Assembly (NCBI GenBank): GCA_027574665.1
Contig: CM050650.1
Location: 54,295,304-54,359,303 of the forward strand
Source: Rhynochetos jubatus
Lineage: Eukaryota; Chordata; Aves; Eurypygiformes; Rhynochetidae
Length of the DNA stretch: 64,000 nt
Direction of reading: 5' to 3'
Shown here: positions 12,244 through 25,224 of the stretch, in pieces
Position numbering within the stretch: the stretch's first letter is position 1
Layout: every line of letters starts with the position of its first letter
Notes under the pieces: model-generated
Databases searched by the model: none
What the model was told of the DNA's origin: nothing
Seen by the model: only the letters and a program-made list of their open reading frames with translations
Position numbers and translations under genes: made by a program

Positions 12244-13319
12244 TTTGGACTCTCATCCCCTGTTCTAATATGACCAGACAACTGGGAAAAGAAGGGACCA
12301 TAAAGCCTATAGCTTGTCCGGGAATGTAGTGAAGGGAATGCCCAGCTGGTTCATTAAATTGTGTTCCCAGAGCATTATGGAGAGAGGGCAAGTGCTGCCA
12401 GTGATCACCTTCTAGCAAGGTGAATGGAGCTCTTTCTCTTTTTGTTCTTCTTTAGATACCCTTTGTTTAGGCACTATTTACAGGTGGTAAGTTCAGCTGT
12501 GTTGCATGTTGGCAGAAAACATCCAGAAAGCTAGTTCTGCATACAGCAGCAGGAGCAGGGCATGTGTTACGGAGGGAGTGGTGGGTGGGCAGAACTGGAG
12601 ATTGAAGACCTGCAAGTAAGCATAAAGGTAGTAACAAAAGTTGCCAGATTCAGAAGTTTGGAAGCCTGGCTGATAACCAGAGCCTTACAAAGTTGCCTAA
12701 AAAGAAAGCCTATGAGCTGCTTTATTCTGCTCTAGTGGAATACAGAGGCTTATTTTGTACTTGCTGACCTTATTTGTATTTCTTTTGTGTGGAAAAGGAA
12801 ATGCTCAGATGAAGAGCAGGATTGAATCTTTAAAGCATACTACAATATTTTGTTTACTCCTGCACTTTATCACTGCAAACTTGATCATCTTTGCTGGCAT
12901 TTTAGAGACTCCACAGTTGCTCTACTCTCAGCACTGCCTGATAACAGGAGATTTGTGAAAATGTCTCTGTGCAAAAGAGAAGGGGGTGAACAGAAACACA
13001 TACTTCACAGTAGCTCAGAATTATCTCAGTGCTAAGTTTAGAGAGAAACAGCTTTTTAAAAGCTCCTGCTGCCTTTGGAAGAAATTGGGAGCGGGAGGAA
13101 ACTGTATTCATTTACACTGTAAAGTGTTCATATTTAAACAGAGAGAGAGGTATTTAGTGGGGGGTGGAAAGAATCATGTGTTTTTCATAGCAACACTTTG
13201 CTTTCTACCAGTAGTTCTAGAATTTCCATTAGACAGAAAAACAAATAGCAAGGCTGCCAACCACAGAGATGAAGGAAGAAGCCAATGGAGAGAAACAGAC
13301 TTTTACAAATAGTACAGCG
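12244..13319. other. Intergenic sequence, nothing recognised
   Basis: Unique sequence directly beyond the CR1 fragment. It shows no continuation of the element, no exon chain and no RNA gene. Confidence 0.45.
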
Positions 13320-13600
13320 ATGACAAAATACCAAGGCTCACTGACAGTATTGTCAAAGCTTAAAATTATAGTTAATGATACAGTAGTGACTCTCTGACAT
13401 TTTAAAACACCACGGCACATGGATTTCTCACTGTATTTGCAGCTTCCTTCTTCTCTAGAGAGCAACAAACTTAAGCTGATCCTGCTGCTAGGTGATAACA
13501 GCCAGTGTAAAACAATTATTGTCTCAGGCTATAGCATAAATTGGATCAGGCGCTCCCTCGTACACTTTGTTATCAGCCTGCTGGGAGCAAATATAGCCCT
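13320..13600. promoter_or_regulatory. Candidate conserved noncoding element with a SOX-type palindrome
   Basis: Unique sequence holding ACAATTATTGT at 13,512-13,522, two head-to-head SOX-type half sites around a central T. CTTTGTTATC (near 13,566) and several TAAT cores are also present. It has no long frame. Paired SOX sites are known in vertebrate enhancers; activity here is inference. Confidence 0.22.
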
Positions 13601-15884
13601 GTAGTATCAAGAGTCGTTAGTTCAAGTCAGGACTTGGGTGACTGAGCAGGTGGAAGTTTTACATGTCAGATGGAGGAAGCTTAGTGCAAGATTGAGTAGC
13701 AGTTACATAAACTCTGCTAGGGTGGTACCGCTCCTTTACAGACAGGCTAGCTGCAGAGGTCAGGGAGTTTGAAGTGGTTAGACAAGTCACGTAGTCCACA
13801 GCCATGAAGCCTCTCTTTAATTTCTATTGGACTCAGATTTTATCAGCAAATTGTTGATAAAGAAATAATTTCATAAGCACCGAAATGCTTACATTTGGGT
13901 TAAAGTGGAATTTAGGTGCCTAACTGTAGCCATGCATCCTGCTAAACACCCCGCCTGCTTCCCTACCTGCCCCTTCATCCGAAGGCATGCTAATTTGCAC
14001 CACACCGGCGGGTCTCTCTCCCCTGCACTGTCAGTAGGCACACAAATGTGAATGAGAGGCAACACTGCCCATTCACTCCGGGTGATGTTGTTGTGAACCT
14101 CGTCTTGGAGCACCCGCCTCTCCACATGTGATTCACAGAGAGCTGTTACGGACAGCAAATGCTGTGCACTACATCACCTTCGAATGAAAGGCATTAACAG
14201 CCTAAGGACTACCCCTCAGGTGTCGCCTCTGCCCCAAACCCTGTCACTGGACTGTAGACACAAGCTCTTTCTTCCTCCTTCCACGTTTGGGCCCAAGACT
14301 TGCCTTTTCTAATTGAACGATGCAGTAACTCAGGCTGACAGATGGGATGTGGGAGGCCCTACGTGAGAATTGCCTGTGCTGGGGTGGGTGAGCAGAGCAT
14401 GCACGTAGGAACTACTCAGATGCCCTGCAGTCAAGGAGGATTCCACATCCTAGTTGCCTCCTTTCTGGTGAGTGCTGTAGGCTACCACGCAAAATGTAGC
14501 TGGTGAGAATATTGACTGGTGTCTTCTGGTTTAAATAAATGCCAATAACAACCATTTGAGGAAAGATGGAGCATGGCCACAGGTAAAGGGAGTGAAACTT
14601 CGGGTACAAAATGGTATTGTCTCTAAGTTACTGAGGAATACACAGGGTGTTTAACACGAAGAAATGGAAATGAGCACACCTGAGATGGCAGCAAAGTTGA
14701 AAGACCTGAATGCGCTCATTTGAAGGGTGGGACAGAGGTAATACATTCAGATAACCAGTATATTGTAAGAACTATCATGTGAAGTGGAATCCAGAGGTAA
14801 AGATCTTGAATAAAGAGCTGAGACTTGGTCAGACAGTGAGGAAAGGACATAAATAGCAAATACTGTTCCTATGATTACGATGAAGCAAGACTACAACATG
14901 GGCAGCTGGATCCATTGATCATATCTCAACCCTGTGCAAGGCTTGTAAATATTGAAGGGTGAAGGAAATATAACTGAAGATATTGAGAAAAATTCAAAAT
15001 AAGATAAAACACAACATACATACACTGTAGGAGTAGATTATGCCAGACTGATAAGGTATATGTCTTTGCCAACTGATCTTTTTGTTGACAAGGAAAGCAT
15101 CGGATCCAATCCATCTGGGAGTCAAACACATCAGGGAAAACAAGAGTTAATGTAGCAAAGATGAAAATTAGTAGGAGAAAATGAATGGTGGCTAAGGGAC
15201 CAGATGAGGAAGAGACAAAAGAATTTGACCTAAAAAACAAGAAAAGATAGGATTGCTGTCACAGAGGGGACAGAAAGGACATATTTAGGGTAAAAACCAG
15301 TGCTGGCACAAGAGTGAAGTAGTATAAACTGCCCTAACTAAATTGACATTGAAAACTTAAGAAATTTTGAAACACCAGAGGAGAGAGGTTTGGAACAGCT
15401 GCCCAGCCTGTATAATGGGAGCAGCGTTTTAACACAGAACTTTGCAAACAAATGTAAGCTTGATAAACTACAGACTGCAGGGCTGACTGTGATAACAGGG
15501 ACCTGGGCTTGAGGAGATCCTTTCCAATCCTTTGTATATAGGAATACAGGAGCTGGAATGCTCATGGACCTTACTGATAATGCATGAGATGATAATTTCT
15601 AATACCAAATAGCATTAAAGAATAACATGACTTGTTCATTTATCACCTGTTAGTTTGAGGGAAGAGGTAAAGAAGAAAGGACAGACTTTTGTGAACTTTA
15701 AGACTTTGTAAAATGCAGATTTTTTTATTTGTTTTTTTACATTGAACAACTTTTTTTGCATCTATCTAACATAGTAGTGTCTTACATTGATAAAGGAGTT
15801 GACCACAACAGTGAAAAGTGGATATAAGCTAACAAAAATATTTGCATCTTAATTACAAATTTTTACTGTATAACCAGAATCTGT
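13601..15884. other. Intergenic sequence, nothing recognised
   Basis: Unique sequence with scattered chance frames (up to 104 codons, minus, 14,926-15,240), no splice logic and no recognised repeat. Confidence 0.45.
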
Positions 15885-16400
15885 ATAATAGACATAGGCC
15901 TGCGGAGGGACTTAAAGAAGTAATTTGATCCATCCCCTGTGGGATAAACTATACCCTACAGCATTCCTGACAAATGTTTATACATTAACCTGTTTGTAGA
16001 AATCTCCAAAGATGGAACTGTGTGAACTCCCTCAGCTATTGCAGTGCCTGTCTTGCACTCACTGTTTAGAAAGGTTCACTCAAGGTCTAGCCACAAACCT
16101 TGCAGCAATTGACACTTTTTTTTTTTAAGCAACTGTTCCATATTTGAAGACTGTGATTTTATCTGCCTTCAGCCTTTTCTTCACTTGATCAAACAGCACC
16201 CGTTCTTTCGATCTTTTCCTCATAGGTTACATTTTTCTGACTTTTAATCCTTCCTTGTTGCCCTTCTCTGTTTCCAGTAAAACTGATCTAAAGCCATGCT
16301 AAACTCTGAAAGCCGGTGCTGAGTAGGGCAAAATTACTTTCTGTATCTCGCTGACTCCGCTCTTGTTTATAAAGCCTAATATGACACTGTTTACTCAGAA
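15885..16400 (-). mobile_element. Ancient CR1/L3-like LINE fragment, minus strand
   Basis: Read on the plus strand, this matches the reverse complement of old sauropsid CR1/L3 3' sequence in order: 'gatccatcccctgtgggat', 'cattcctgacaaatgttta', 'aacctgtttgtagaaatctc', 'tcttttcctcataggttac' and 'cttgttgcccttctctg', then 'ggtgctgagtagggcaaaat'. All segments are in the expected order with many differences. It is clearly older than the copies at 6.4 kb and 11.9 kb. A T-rich insertion lies near 16,119-16,128. No usable frame remains. Family assignment is from memory of the consensus. Confidence 0.7.
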
Positions 16401-19400
16401 GTTCTTCCTGTTTTAAAAAAGGATCATTTCATGAAGGTGAGAACATGTGTCAGCCAGGCACTGTCAAAAAAATAAAGAACTGAAACAAACAAATGTGAAT
16501 GATGACCGAGAACTGGCTCTTAGGAGAAATATTTTTAATGAGCTGTGAATAAGAAAAAAAACCCCTGTGCAATTAAAAGGCATATGTTTTGAGCTTTAAA
16601 AGGAAACACAGAAGCACAAGTAACAAGGAGAGTTGCTTGCACATAAGTTTAAGTCTAAGAATTGTAGAACTTTGCTAAGGGAGAGTACACCAGTAGAAAC
16701 GAACCAGTAAACATCAGTAGAAATTTCAACTTCTTTTGTTGTAAGCATGTTGGAAATGAAAGGAATTCTAATAATTGTTAGAATTTTATCTAATACTAGG
16801 CAGAAATGTTATGCTGAAAGTATCAGGGAAGAGAAAAAATGTTCCTATTATGGAACTGTTCTGTATTTTGAACTAATTCAGTGATGCGTTTGATCTATCT
16901 CCCAGCTTTTGCTGTTGTCATTGGGGTGAGGGGTTTGTGTGTTTTCAGGTTGTTTTGTGGTACATGCACGCCAAATGCCAATGGCTCCATGCTCCCGGTG
17001 TGCCTCCATTCAGCCTGGGTTTCCTTCACGCGTGCCAAGGAACCTGTTCTGCGCTAGTAGGAAGGACCTATTCTTCGCCCAGGTGATTCTGCTGCTCTTT
17101 GTGGTTTTGGAGGGGTTTTTCTACAAGTAGATTTGCTTGTTACAAATCTGTTTGTTGCTGTGCTGTCCTACATGCTTGCCTTTTAATTAAGACATTTGTA
17201 ATGTCTGCAGAGTTAGGTAGATGGCACATTATTTATTGTGTTTCTTACCACAAAAGGAAATAAATATTTTACAGGTGAGCATCTTCCTACAGAATTAAAC
17301 TGTTAGAAATTACAGCACTCAGCTAAGGTCTTTATTAACAGTGTTTCAGGCATTACTCCTACAGGAACCTCTGGCTCATTTCTTATTCTCTGTTTTTCCC
17401 ATAAAAGTAAGATGGCAGCATTACCTCTCCCTCCCCAGCTTTTGCTTTGCTGGGGTAGCAGTATATACAGCACTTGCTTTAGAGCACAGGCAAACAGCTG
17501 CTCTGTGTTACGCAACGCGGTTAGAAGGCACATCACACTGCTCTCAGCATCTGTGGATTACACACCCTTAAGCAGGGTATCTTTAAGGCACGCATTGCCA
17601 CCACAGCCCAGCTACTGTGTGTTGAGCAGGGAGATGAAAGAACTCCGCTCATAAAATTACCTTGATTAACAGGGGGTCTATTTCAGCTGGGCTGCGGAGC
17701 CAGCTGGGGTTGTAACCCTGTGCCACAAACCGCTGCCTGGTACTTCCTGCAGCCTTGTGCTCCTCCCTCTACTTCTGCCTAGGTTGTTATAAGCCAGATG
17801 GGAGAGTTTCTGCTTGCACAGAGTGATTTAACATAGCACGCGCTGCTGCCGGTATGATGCCCCAAACCATTTTGCCGTATGCTACCTGGAGTTAGGCCAT
17901 GAACACAGGACCTCACCGCAGTCGATGCTAGTCAGCACTACAAGGCCAACAACCAAAAGCCTTCAGATTTGCATGAGATACTCTCCTAGCGAGTACTAAA
18001 CGAGAAATTAACGCTTACACCACCACTGGCTTCACAGGGTTTAAAATGTTTTATTACTTGTACCAAAAACACAGTTACGAGGCCTCTTAAAACACATAAC
18101 TGATTTGTTAAACAAGTTCTTTTTAACTACTGATCTTTTCCTTAAGTACAAAGATTCCAAGCTGTATTAATTTACTGCTTGGCCAGGTGACCAGAACAGA
18201 AAAGGTCTCTGCTAGCTGCATTACAGCGACACCGGAGCCCTGCTCAGTGAAATGTTTTGAGTGTACATTTGAACGCTCCGATTATCCGATCTGCATTATC
18301 TCAAGAAGACGTAAACTGATACGGATATGGCAACTCTCCTATATTTCAATAGCTATTTTCAGCCTAACTTCTGTACCTGGAAGTGGTGCCACCACAATAC
18401 TGCTAAAAGTACTTCCCAAAGTAATGTCCACATTTTTTCTTAAAAGTTGTATCAAATTATTGCTGTTTCAACATTAACCAGAGAGGACCGTGTTTGCCCC
18501 CAGATATCCATGAAAGAATTTTAGTAAGACAACTGCAATATGAGGCACCTTACAAGAAATGTAGGTGTACTATCTGCAGGCCAACTCCTTTATTGCAATG
18601 ATGTGTTGTGTTTTAATGTTGTACACTATTATTTCATTGCATCATCTATGACAGCATGTCCTTTCCTTTCAGCAGAAAATTACACACTGTACTGCAATGT
18701 TTTCCCCCTCCCTTTTACCACATTTCTATCATCTGATTCCCTTCTGAAATGATACCAGGTACTGTTTTTTTCATCACTACGTTGCTTCAGGAACAGATGG
18801 AATCGCGACTCAAAGCGAATGGCTTATAAATTCTTAAACTAAAAGTTGGATAGATTAAATTAATGACTTATCACAGATAAACAACCAAAAGGAAACCTGT
18901 TAATCAGGGCATCTTGACTCAGACACTTTAAAAGTCACCTCTGGCCTCCTCTTGCGCAGCATGCTGTGTTACTTGTTCTTTACAGGGGTACCTTACGAGT
19001 TTCAGCTGCAGCAGTTTAACACCATGTCTTAATTGTTTTTCACATCTCTTCTTCTTTTGTTGTGATCTTCCTCTGTTTTTTTCAGGGTTAGGATAACCAT
19101 AATAATAACAAAAACCTAACTTTCTTTTCTGGGTCCTTTATTGTGTGTTATTTTGAGGGGTTTTCTCTCTGATATAAGCTGATGGGCAGAAGCTACTTTA
19201 GATTTAAAAGTACTGATTTGCAACCCCAAAGATCCTAAGAGCGCAAATCATACTTGAAACACACTTACTACTTGAATATTTATTGCCTTGGGAATGCACA
19301 GGTGCTTTTGTAATTTAATATATGCATTGCCTTTGTAGATTTGCGTTATTTGGAACAAAAATTTGCGTGTAGCACTGTAGCAAGATTTCTGGATAGAAAT

Positions 19401-19719
19401 ATTACTCCTAAAAATAAAACTGAAACTGTCTAAATTAAAAACAATGTCTGTTTATGCTGTTGGGCATCAGGCATTTACAAGTGAGCTGACAAGTGACTTA
19501 TTATTAAAAAACTGTTACTAAGTTGTTTAAAACTTCTGGTTTTCTGAAGGTGTTGGTCTCACTAAAATAAATACTCAGTGAGAATTATTTTTAATCAGTA
19601 ACAGTTCAATGCATGCACAAATTTCAGATGACTACCAGGTATTGGATTTTGGTATCTCAGAAATTGAACCGGATGAGACCTCTATGGTTCATTGAACATA
19701 GTTCCATGAAGCTGCAATA
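16401..19719. other. Intergenic sequence, nothing recognised
   Basis: Unique sequence, moderately GC-rich between 17,400 and 17,900. Only short chance frames occur. No RNA gene or recognised repeat. Confidence 0.45.
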
Positions 19720-19840
19720 ATATGGTTTTATTTCCTTTTGAATCTGTTTTTCACTCCCTATTACTGTTGGAAGACTATTTCAAAACTTCATTTCTGTGAT
19801 TAGAAACTTGGGTTTAATTTTTACTTTAACAGCAGCCTGT
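19720..19840 (-). mobile_element. Ancient CR1/L2-like LINE scrap, minus strand
   Basis: The plus-strand text 'cactccctattactgttgga', 'agactatttcaaaacttcat' and 'tctgtgattagaaacttggg' follows a segment common in old sauropsid CR1/L2-like repeats (tactgctggaagactattcc, then gaacttcactcctctgatgg in the form I remember). It is short and highly diverged, so the family call is tentative. Confidence 0.42.
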
Positions 19841-22171
19841 CACCCAGTACTAGGACTGATTCTAGCAAAGATTAACTGAAATGGGTAGGAGTTTTGCTTG
19901 GAGAAGGGCTGATGATTAAGCTTGAAAATATGTAGTACATTGGGAAAAAGCTCCCAAACTGGAGACTTCAACCTGGTGGGAGTTTTTATGGTTCCATTAC
20001 TACAGGTATTTAAAAACGCAGCATGGAGTTAATGGTTGGTGAATCTGGACTGTCATTCTCGCCATCTCATATCTTTGCCTGCTATACGGGGCTGGTTTCT
20101 GGCTTAGCTGGCCAGCTGGACTTTAGCCCCAGCCTTGCTGCTGTTGCCAATGAATCACGCTTTCCTTTCTCCCCCACTCCTGGTCAATGCACAGGTGAGC
20201 GCTAAGGCTTCCTTGCAGCACTGTCTCAGCACAAAACCTGCACGCATGCAGCACAACACAATTTCAATTTGTGCTCAGGTCTCCTGCCTGTCAGTAGATG
20301 ACAGACATACAATGGAAGTGAGATGTGACTGGTACCCGCTGTGGGATCCACGGTGATTATTTCCAGCTGAACAGGTAGCACAGCGGTTCACTACAAGTGT
20401 GCAAATAGAAAAACAATTTAACCTGATTAATGGTATCCGTACACATCACTGCCATCCCTGCAGAAACCAAAACTGGACCTCGGAAGTGTTGGGAAAGAGG
20501 TGAATTTTGAAGAAAAGGCAACCTCTGACATAAGAGGTAGGGAGAAGAATGGATTCTTTAATTTTTTTTTTTTTACAAACCCTGCTAATTAGAGTCCCAT
20601 AACTGTCCTTAAGGATTATGGGAGAAAACATTCTCTTGGAGCCATTTTTCTTCCCATCTGTGATCTCATAAGATTGCTGCAGTCAATAAATGTACTATTT
20701 AGTGTTTGTACTGTAGGGCATTGGGACCTTGAACAGGTCTTCACCGACAGTGGGCTGTGCAAGTAAGATATGAAAAGAGGATTGAGGATCCTGAGCTTTG
20801 AATCCTAGTGAAATCAGGAATTTGGTAACAGAGGAGTCATGAAACCTGTTTTTGATGTGTCTCAAGGCTGATGTTTTCAGTGGAGTCTCTCACGTGTCAT
20901 AAGGGGAGGGAGGACCCACCTTTAATTCTTCCCTTTTGCAGGGACACTACCATATCTCTTGGCATCCCAGACACTTATTTTCTGAAAAACTTGAGAATTA
21001 CAAATGTGTCTGGGAGGCTGTGGCTGGGAATGAGGGATGAGCACAAACACCTGCATGCTGTGGACTCAGCAACCTTGTCCCCTTTGGAAAATTGGCTACT
21101 AAAGATGGGAGAAAAAGCTCACTTGAAACCACACAATTATGTCTTGTCTTCTGAATGAATGATTTTCCTTTTGAAAACGCAGAAAATACAAAGCACACGC
21201 ATTGCCTGGTGCTTTGGGTGTGAAGTAATGCTAAAGGAATATATGAGGCTGTTACTGCAAAAGGGTGCCGTGCATTTTCTGTGCATGGATATTCGTGAGA
21301 GGGTTGGCCACTGGTACAGCTTCCCCATTACTGGGGAGAGCCAACGCGCTAGCGCAGAGCAAGCTGCTGTGACCGCTGACGTCTCCATATACAAGGCGGA
21401 GCTCTTCTGAACGGGGCCAGATAGCACTGCACTTAAAACGCCAAAGGAGCTATATACATGCCAAAGGAGCTATATACACGCTAGAATTTGCTGCGCTGTT
21501 GTTAGCAACAGAAAGGTTTTGCTGGAAAAACTAAAATTAACAAAGACACAGGCTAGTAGAATTGTATCCATTCTGGTTTTGCAAGTGATGTAAGTTCTCT
21601 TTAAAGGCTAGACGTACAAGACCAAATATTTAGAGAGGTTCTTAGCATTAAAAATAAATAGACATCAGTGCACAGAGCATACAAGAGAATTAGTTAGCTG
21701 ACGTTTGTTGTATATATGCAATTATATACACTCAAATGAGCATTGCATTCAGGTGCATGTGTGTAATGACACTCGGTGTTTGAAAAGCTTGGCCTACCCT
21801 CTGTCCCCTTCTCCAGGGAATGCAATGGTATCTCTGGAACAGCCAGGCTGTTACTAAACAGTGGAAAATTGCTTTTGAAGCTTGTGCTTGCAAAGGGGTT
21901 TTTTCCTTGATGTGTAGACTAATTTGCTTTTGGGGATACAAGGATGCAAAAAACATTTTTCATCAAATCAAGAAAAATGAAGGTGCTTCTGTAGCAGACT
22001 AATTAGATAGCTATCTAAAATAAATGTTTTCTTTAACGCCTGATTTCTTCTTTAAATATATAAATACCAGCTAGTGTTTTAAAGCTTCTGTAGCTGTGAA
22101 TGGCTCTGCTGTCCCTCACTGCAAGCTAGGTTTTTATTGCTTCTTCCCCAGAAATTTATTTTGCTGACATG
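19841..22171. other. Intergenic sequence with one 20-bp tandem duplication
   Basis: Mostly unique sequence. Positions 21,440-21,459 and 21,460-21,479 are two adjacent copies of a 20-bp unit (GCCAAAGGAGCTATATACAT), differing only at the last base. Chance frames reach 96 codons. No gene is recognised. Confidence 0.5.
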
Positions 22172-22265
22172 GGCCCTAATCCAGTAAAGTGTTAAAACAT
22201 ATGCTTAAATTTAAGCGTGTGAGTAAAGCCAACAGAACGTTCCTATGCCTAAATTTAAGCACAAG
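22172..22265. repeat. Probable scrap of an old sauropsid interspersed repeat
   Basis: The run 'gggccctaatccagtaaagt' followed by 'atgcttaaatttaagcgtgt' and 'gagtaaagccaacag' resembles a short repeat often seen in turtle and crocodilian transcripts. That repeat reads like 'gggcctgatccagcaaagca', then 'gcttaactttaagcatgtga'. A second partial motif, 'taaatttaagcacaag', follows at 22,250-22,265. I cannot name the family with confidence. Confidence 0.4.
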
Positions 22266-24199
22266 TTTTGCGTTTGGCTTTGCTGGGGTTATAGTTTCTG
22301 TGTTATGTTCTTGAGGATTGTGTGTATTTCGCAGAGTGGGCGCCCTCACGGTGGAAGATCAGATGTTCGTGAGTTTTTTAAGGTATTTACTTACTTATCA
22401 GAAGATCTTGAGAAGAAAACAGTACCAACAAATAAACACTAAAATTTTTGGAAATTAATGCTTTCCTTTAAATATGTTTGTTATGCAACTCCTAACAAAC
22501 TTCCCACAATTTCCTCTTCTACCTCCACGTGATATTGTAGTAGCTGAACACAGCTGAGATACTAGCTGACTGTTTTCACCTTATTTTGTGTGTTGGTTTT
22601 CCTGGTTCTATTGAGCAATTTAGCTTGGAGGCGGGATGACCTTCCTTAACTCCAGTGAGCTGATGAGTTACAAATCCAGTGTTTCTTCATATTTTGCTCT
22701 GTGATACTGAAACATTTTGAACGTGGGTACATGCCAGTGATCTTTTCCCACACAAAAGTTAAAACCTCGCGAGATAATGACTGAAAAAGCTCAGCTTGGA
22801 ACGTGGAAGTCACACAGGTAGAACAGGCACTCGATGATTTTGGCATGGTAGCTAGAGGATAGCTGGTTACATAAGTGAAACTTATTCCTGCCATTTTCTC
22901 TCCTGCTGGCAATCTCAGACCTAGGTCAGAGTGGACCTGGAATCTGAACTGCCTTCTGCTTACATGGGCTTGCATGAGATCCAGGAGGAAACAAACCGGT
23001 GCAGTGCGTATATAAGCTTACAGGACTGATTCTGTTTTGTTACACCAGTGAGTTTTCTACAGGAATGGAGAATCCGGTACCACTCTTCATCAAAATTTAC
23101 TCTTCCTAGTATCAGCGTTAGAAGCTCTTGAGTTACTTTTTTTTTTTTTTTTCTTTTTAATATGGGATGGCTTAAAGGCTTTGTGTGTTTCATTTGTACC
23201 CTGCAAGCTGTCAAGCACCACGGCTGAAGAGAAGAAAGAATGCTGAGAATCTGTACTAAACTTTACTTTTACTTAATAGCAGGCACAGGATTTGTTCAGA
23301 GAGTTTTATTATTGGGCGAGGAGTTAAGGCAATTACAGCAGTGAGGCAAAAGGCCAGGAGATGATGGAGAAATGTAATACCATGAAGCATTTAGGTTTAG
23401 AGAGTACTTTGGGTTATTTTTTAAAATACACTAGCCACCTACCAATGACCTCCTCCACATTTGGGGGAATTTAAACATAATGTAATTATTGCACCTTGCA
23501 TGTTAACGTATACAATAAGATTAAGCATATTGCAGTTTGCACTCTCACCCTCACATTTACAAAGCATGTAAAGGAAAGGGATTTGGCTGAAGCCAATGAG
23601 ACAGAAGAGGTTAAAATCAGTAGCTGGAAAACGAAAGAGCTGTAAGACGTTCTGCAAGGGTTTTTACTATTAAGACATTCATGCCTGATTTGAATCTGGA
23701 AAAGGAAAGTCATTTGTTTGGACTTCAAGGTAGGTTTCCAATCTCAAATCAGTAAGCCATACCTGTCCAGAGAAACCCTTAAGCCCATTCTTTGTCCCAG
23801 GTTTCAACACAGCATAAAGTTTAAGCAAGTGGTTGAAAGATATCCCAAATAACGATGGACTTTAGCAGGAGACTAGGTGTTTTGCTGAATCAAGACCCTG
23901 ACAACACACGTTGACTATATACCAGTATTATATGAATCTTAAGCGGAAATTTATTTTGATTATTACTTTCTACTGATTTTCCCACAAAGCATATGAAACT
24001 GGATTTGGAAAGAAACATGATCATTATTTCCTCTGAAGCATCTTGGAGCCTTAAATGGTCTTGGCTTTCTATATTTTATGTCACTGACTTATCAAAAAAC
24101 AGTTTCATGAAAGGGGTATATGGTAGCATTAAGCAAAACTAAATTTGTCTCCCTGGTAGGTATTGACTCAACTGTTTGTCCTGTGAACATATATGAGCT
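22266..24199. other. Intergenic sequence downstream of the minus-strand candidate gene
   Basis: Unique sequence. A poly-T tract lies at 23,137-23,152. Two overlapping minus frames (22,646-22,975 and 22,960-23,214) read like protein but lack convincing splice framing. They are left uncalled, though they lie on the same strand as the candidate gene. Confidence 0.4.
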
Positions 24200-24205
24200 T
24201 TTATT
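24200..24205 (-). terminator. Candidate polyadenylation signal AATAAA
   Basis: The minus strand reads AATAAA here. It is the first canonical signal downstream of the stop codon at 25,225-25,227, about 1.0 kb away. A variant ATTAAA lies slightly nearer, at 24,302-24,307. It would end the 3' UTR of the candidate minus-strand gene. The hexamer is common by chance. Confidence 0.35.
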
Positions 24206-25224
24206 CATACAGTTTTAATTCTCTTATTCAGAGCACTTAAAGATCTGCAAACTGTTGATGCTACCAATGATGCACTTTTTCCAACATAGTCAAAAGATTG
24301 ATTTAATATGGTGATCTTTCCCAGTTTTAACACAATTATTTTTAAAAACTTCAGAATTGCTTTGGCTAGGCTAAAACATTTTCCTTCAAGAGTAAACATT
24401 CTTCAAAGACACTTATGAACAATATACATTAATGTTTTTTCTAAGATATTGGGGAAAAAAAAAAAAAGTCTTACCGAGTCTCCAAAAACATATTGCTTTG
24501 GTATGTCAGATTAATACATAGCCTACAATAACTCTCCACTGTAGCACGGCTCACTAGGCTTTTAAAATTGAAATGCCAGGGGTAGGCTGTCTCTCTCAAT
24601 GGATTTCCCTTACGCAAAGGCCTTATCCAAATCTTGTGAGGCTGTTAGAACTCATGAACCACTAAGGCACCTCTTAATCACATCCTTATCTCAATTGTCA
24701 TGTTTGCTCTCTACTCCTAAATAGATGAGCTGTTAGGAAGCAAAAAAGCTGGTGCTATCTTGAAGAAAGGAAGGGAGCAACCTGGAAAACCAGGGGAGTC
24801 TCAACAGTGATAGCAGAGCTGTTTGTGTGCTGTGGATTGAAAAGAAAAACATCAGGGCACAACAGCTTTTCGTAACAGCATACGCGTGCAGTCTGAGCAA
24901 CCACAGAGTTCACTATAGTCTTTGGGTAAGTTGACCTGAAACTCATTTCTTTCCCAAAACATTTTCTTCTACTTGAATGATTACACTTGTTTGTTATTTT
25001 AGGATTGTGCATAACATCTGAGCTCCTAGAGCTGATGTTTCTGATTAGGGTGTTTTGGGTTCGGTTTGTTTTTTAAACCAGTCTTAGAATAATGCTAACA
25101 TTTAAAAGAGAAGAAAAAGATAGTAAACTAGAATATTGACACTAGAGTTTCCAACAAGCTCCTCCAAATAAACATCAACAGCTGGACTGCTCCTACACTG
25201 GAAACAAAAAAGGGTGTTTAAAAG

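Noticed and set aside
22646-23214. Two overlapping minus frames as further exons of the minus-strand candidate gene
   Set aside because: They lie beyond the candidate stop and poly(A) signal, and I could not find borders giving a consistent phase.
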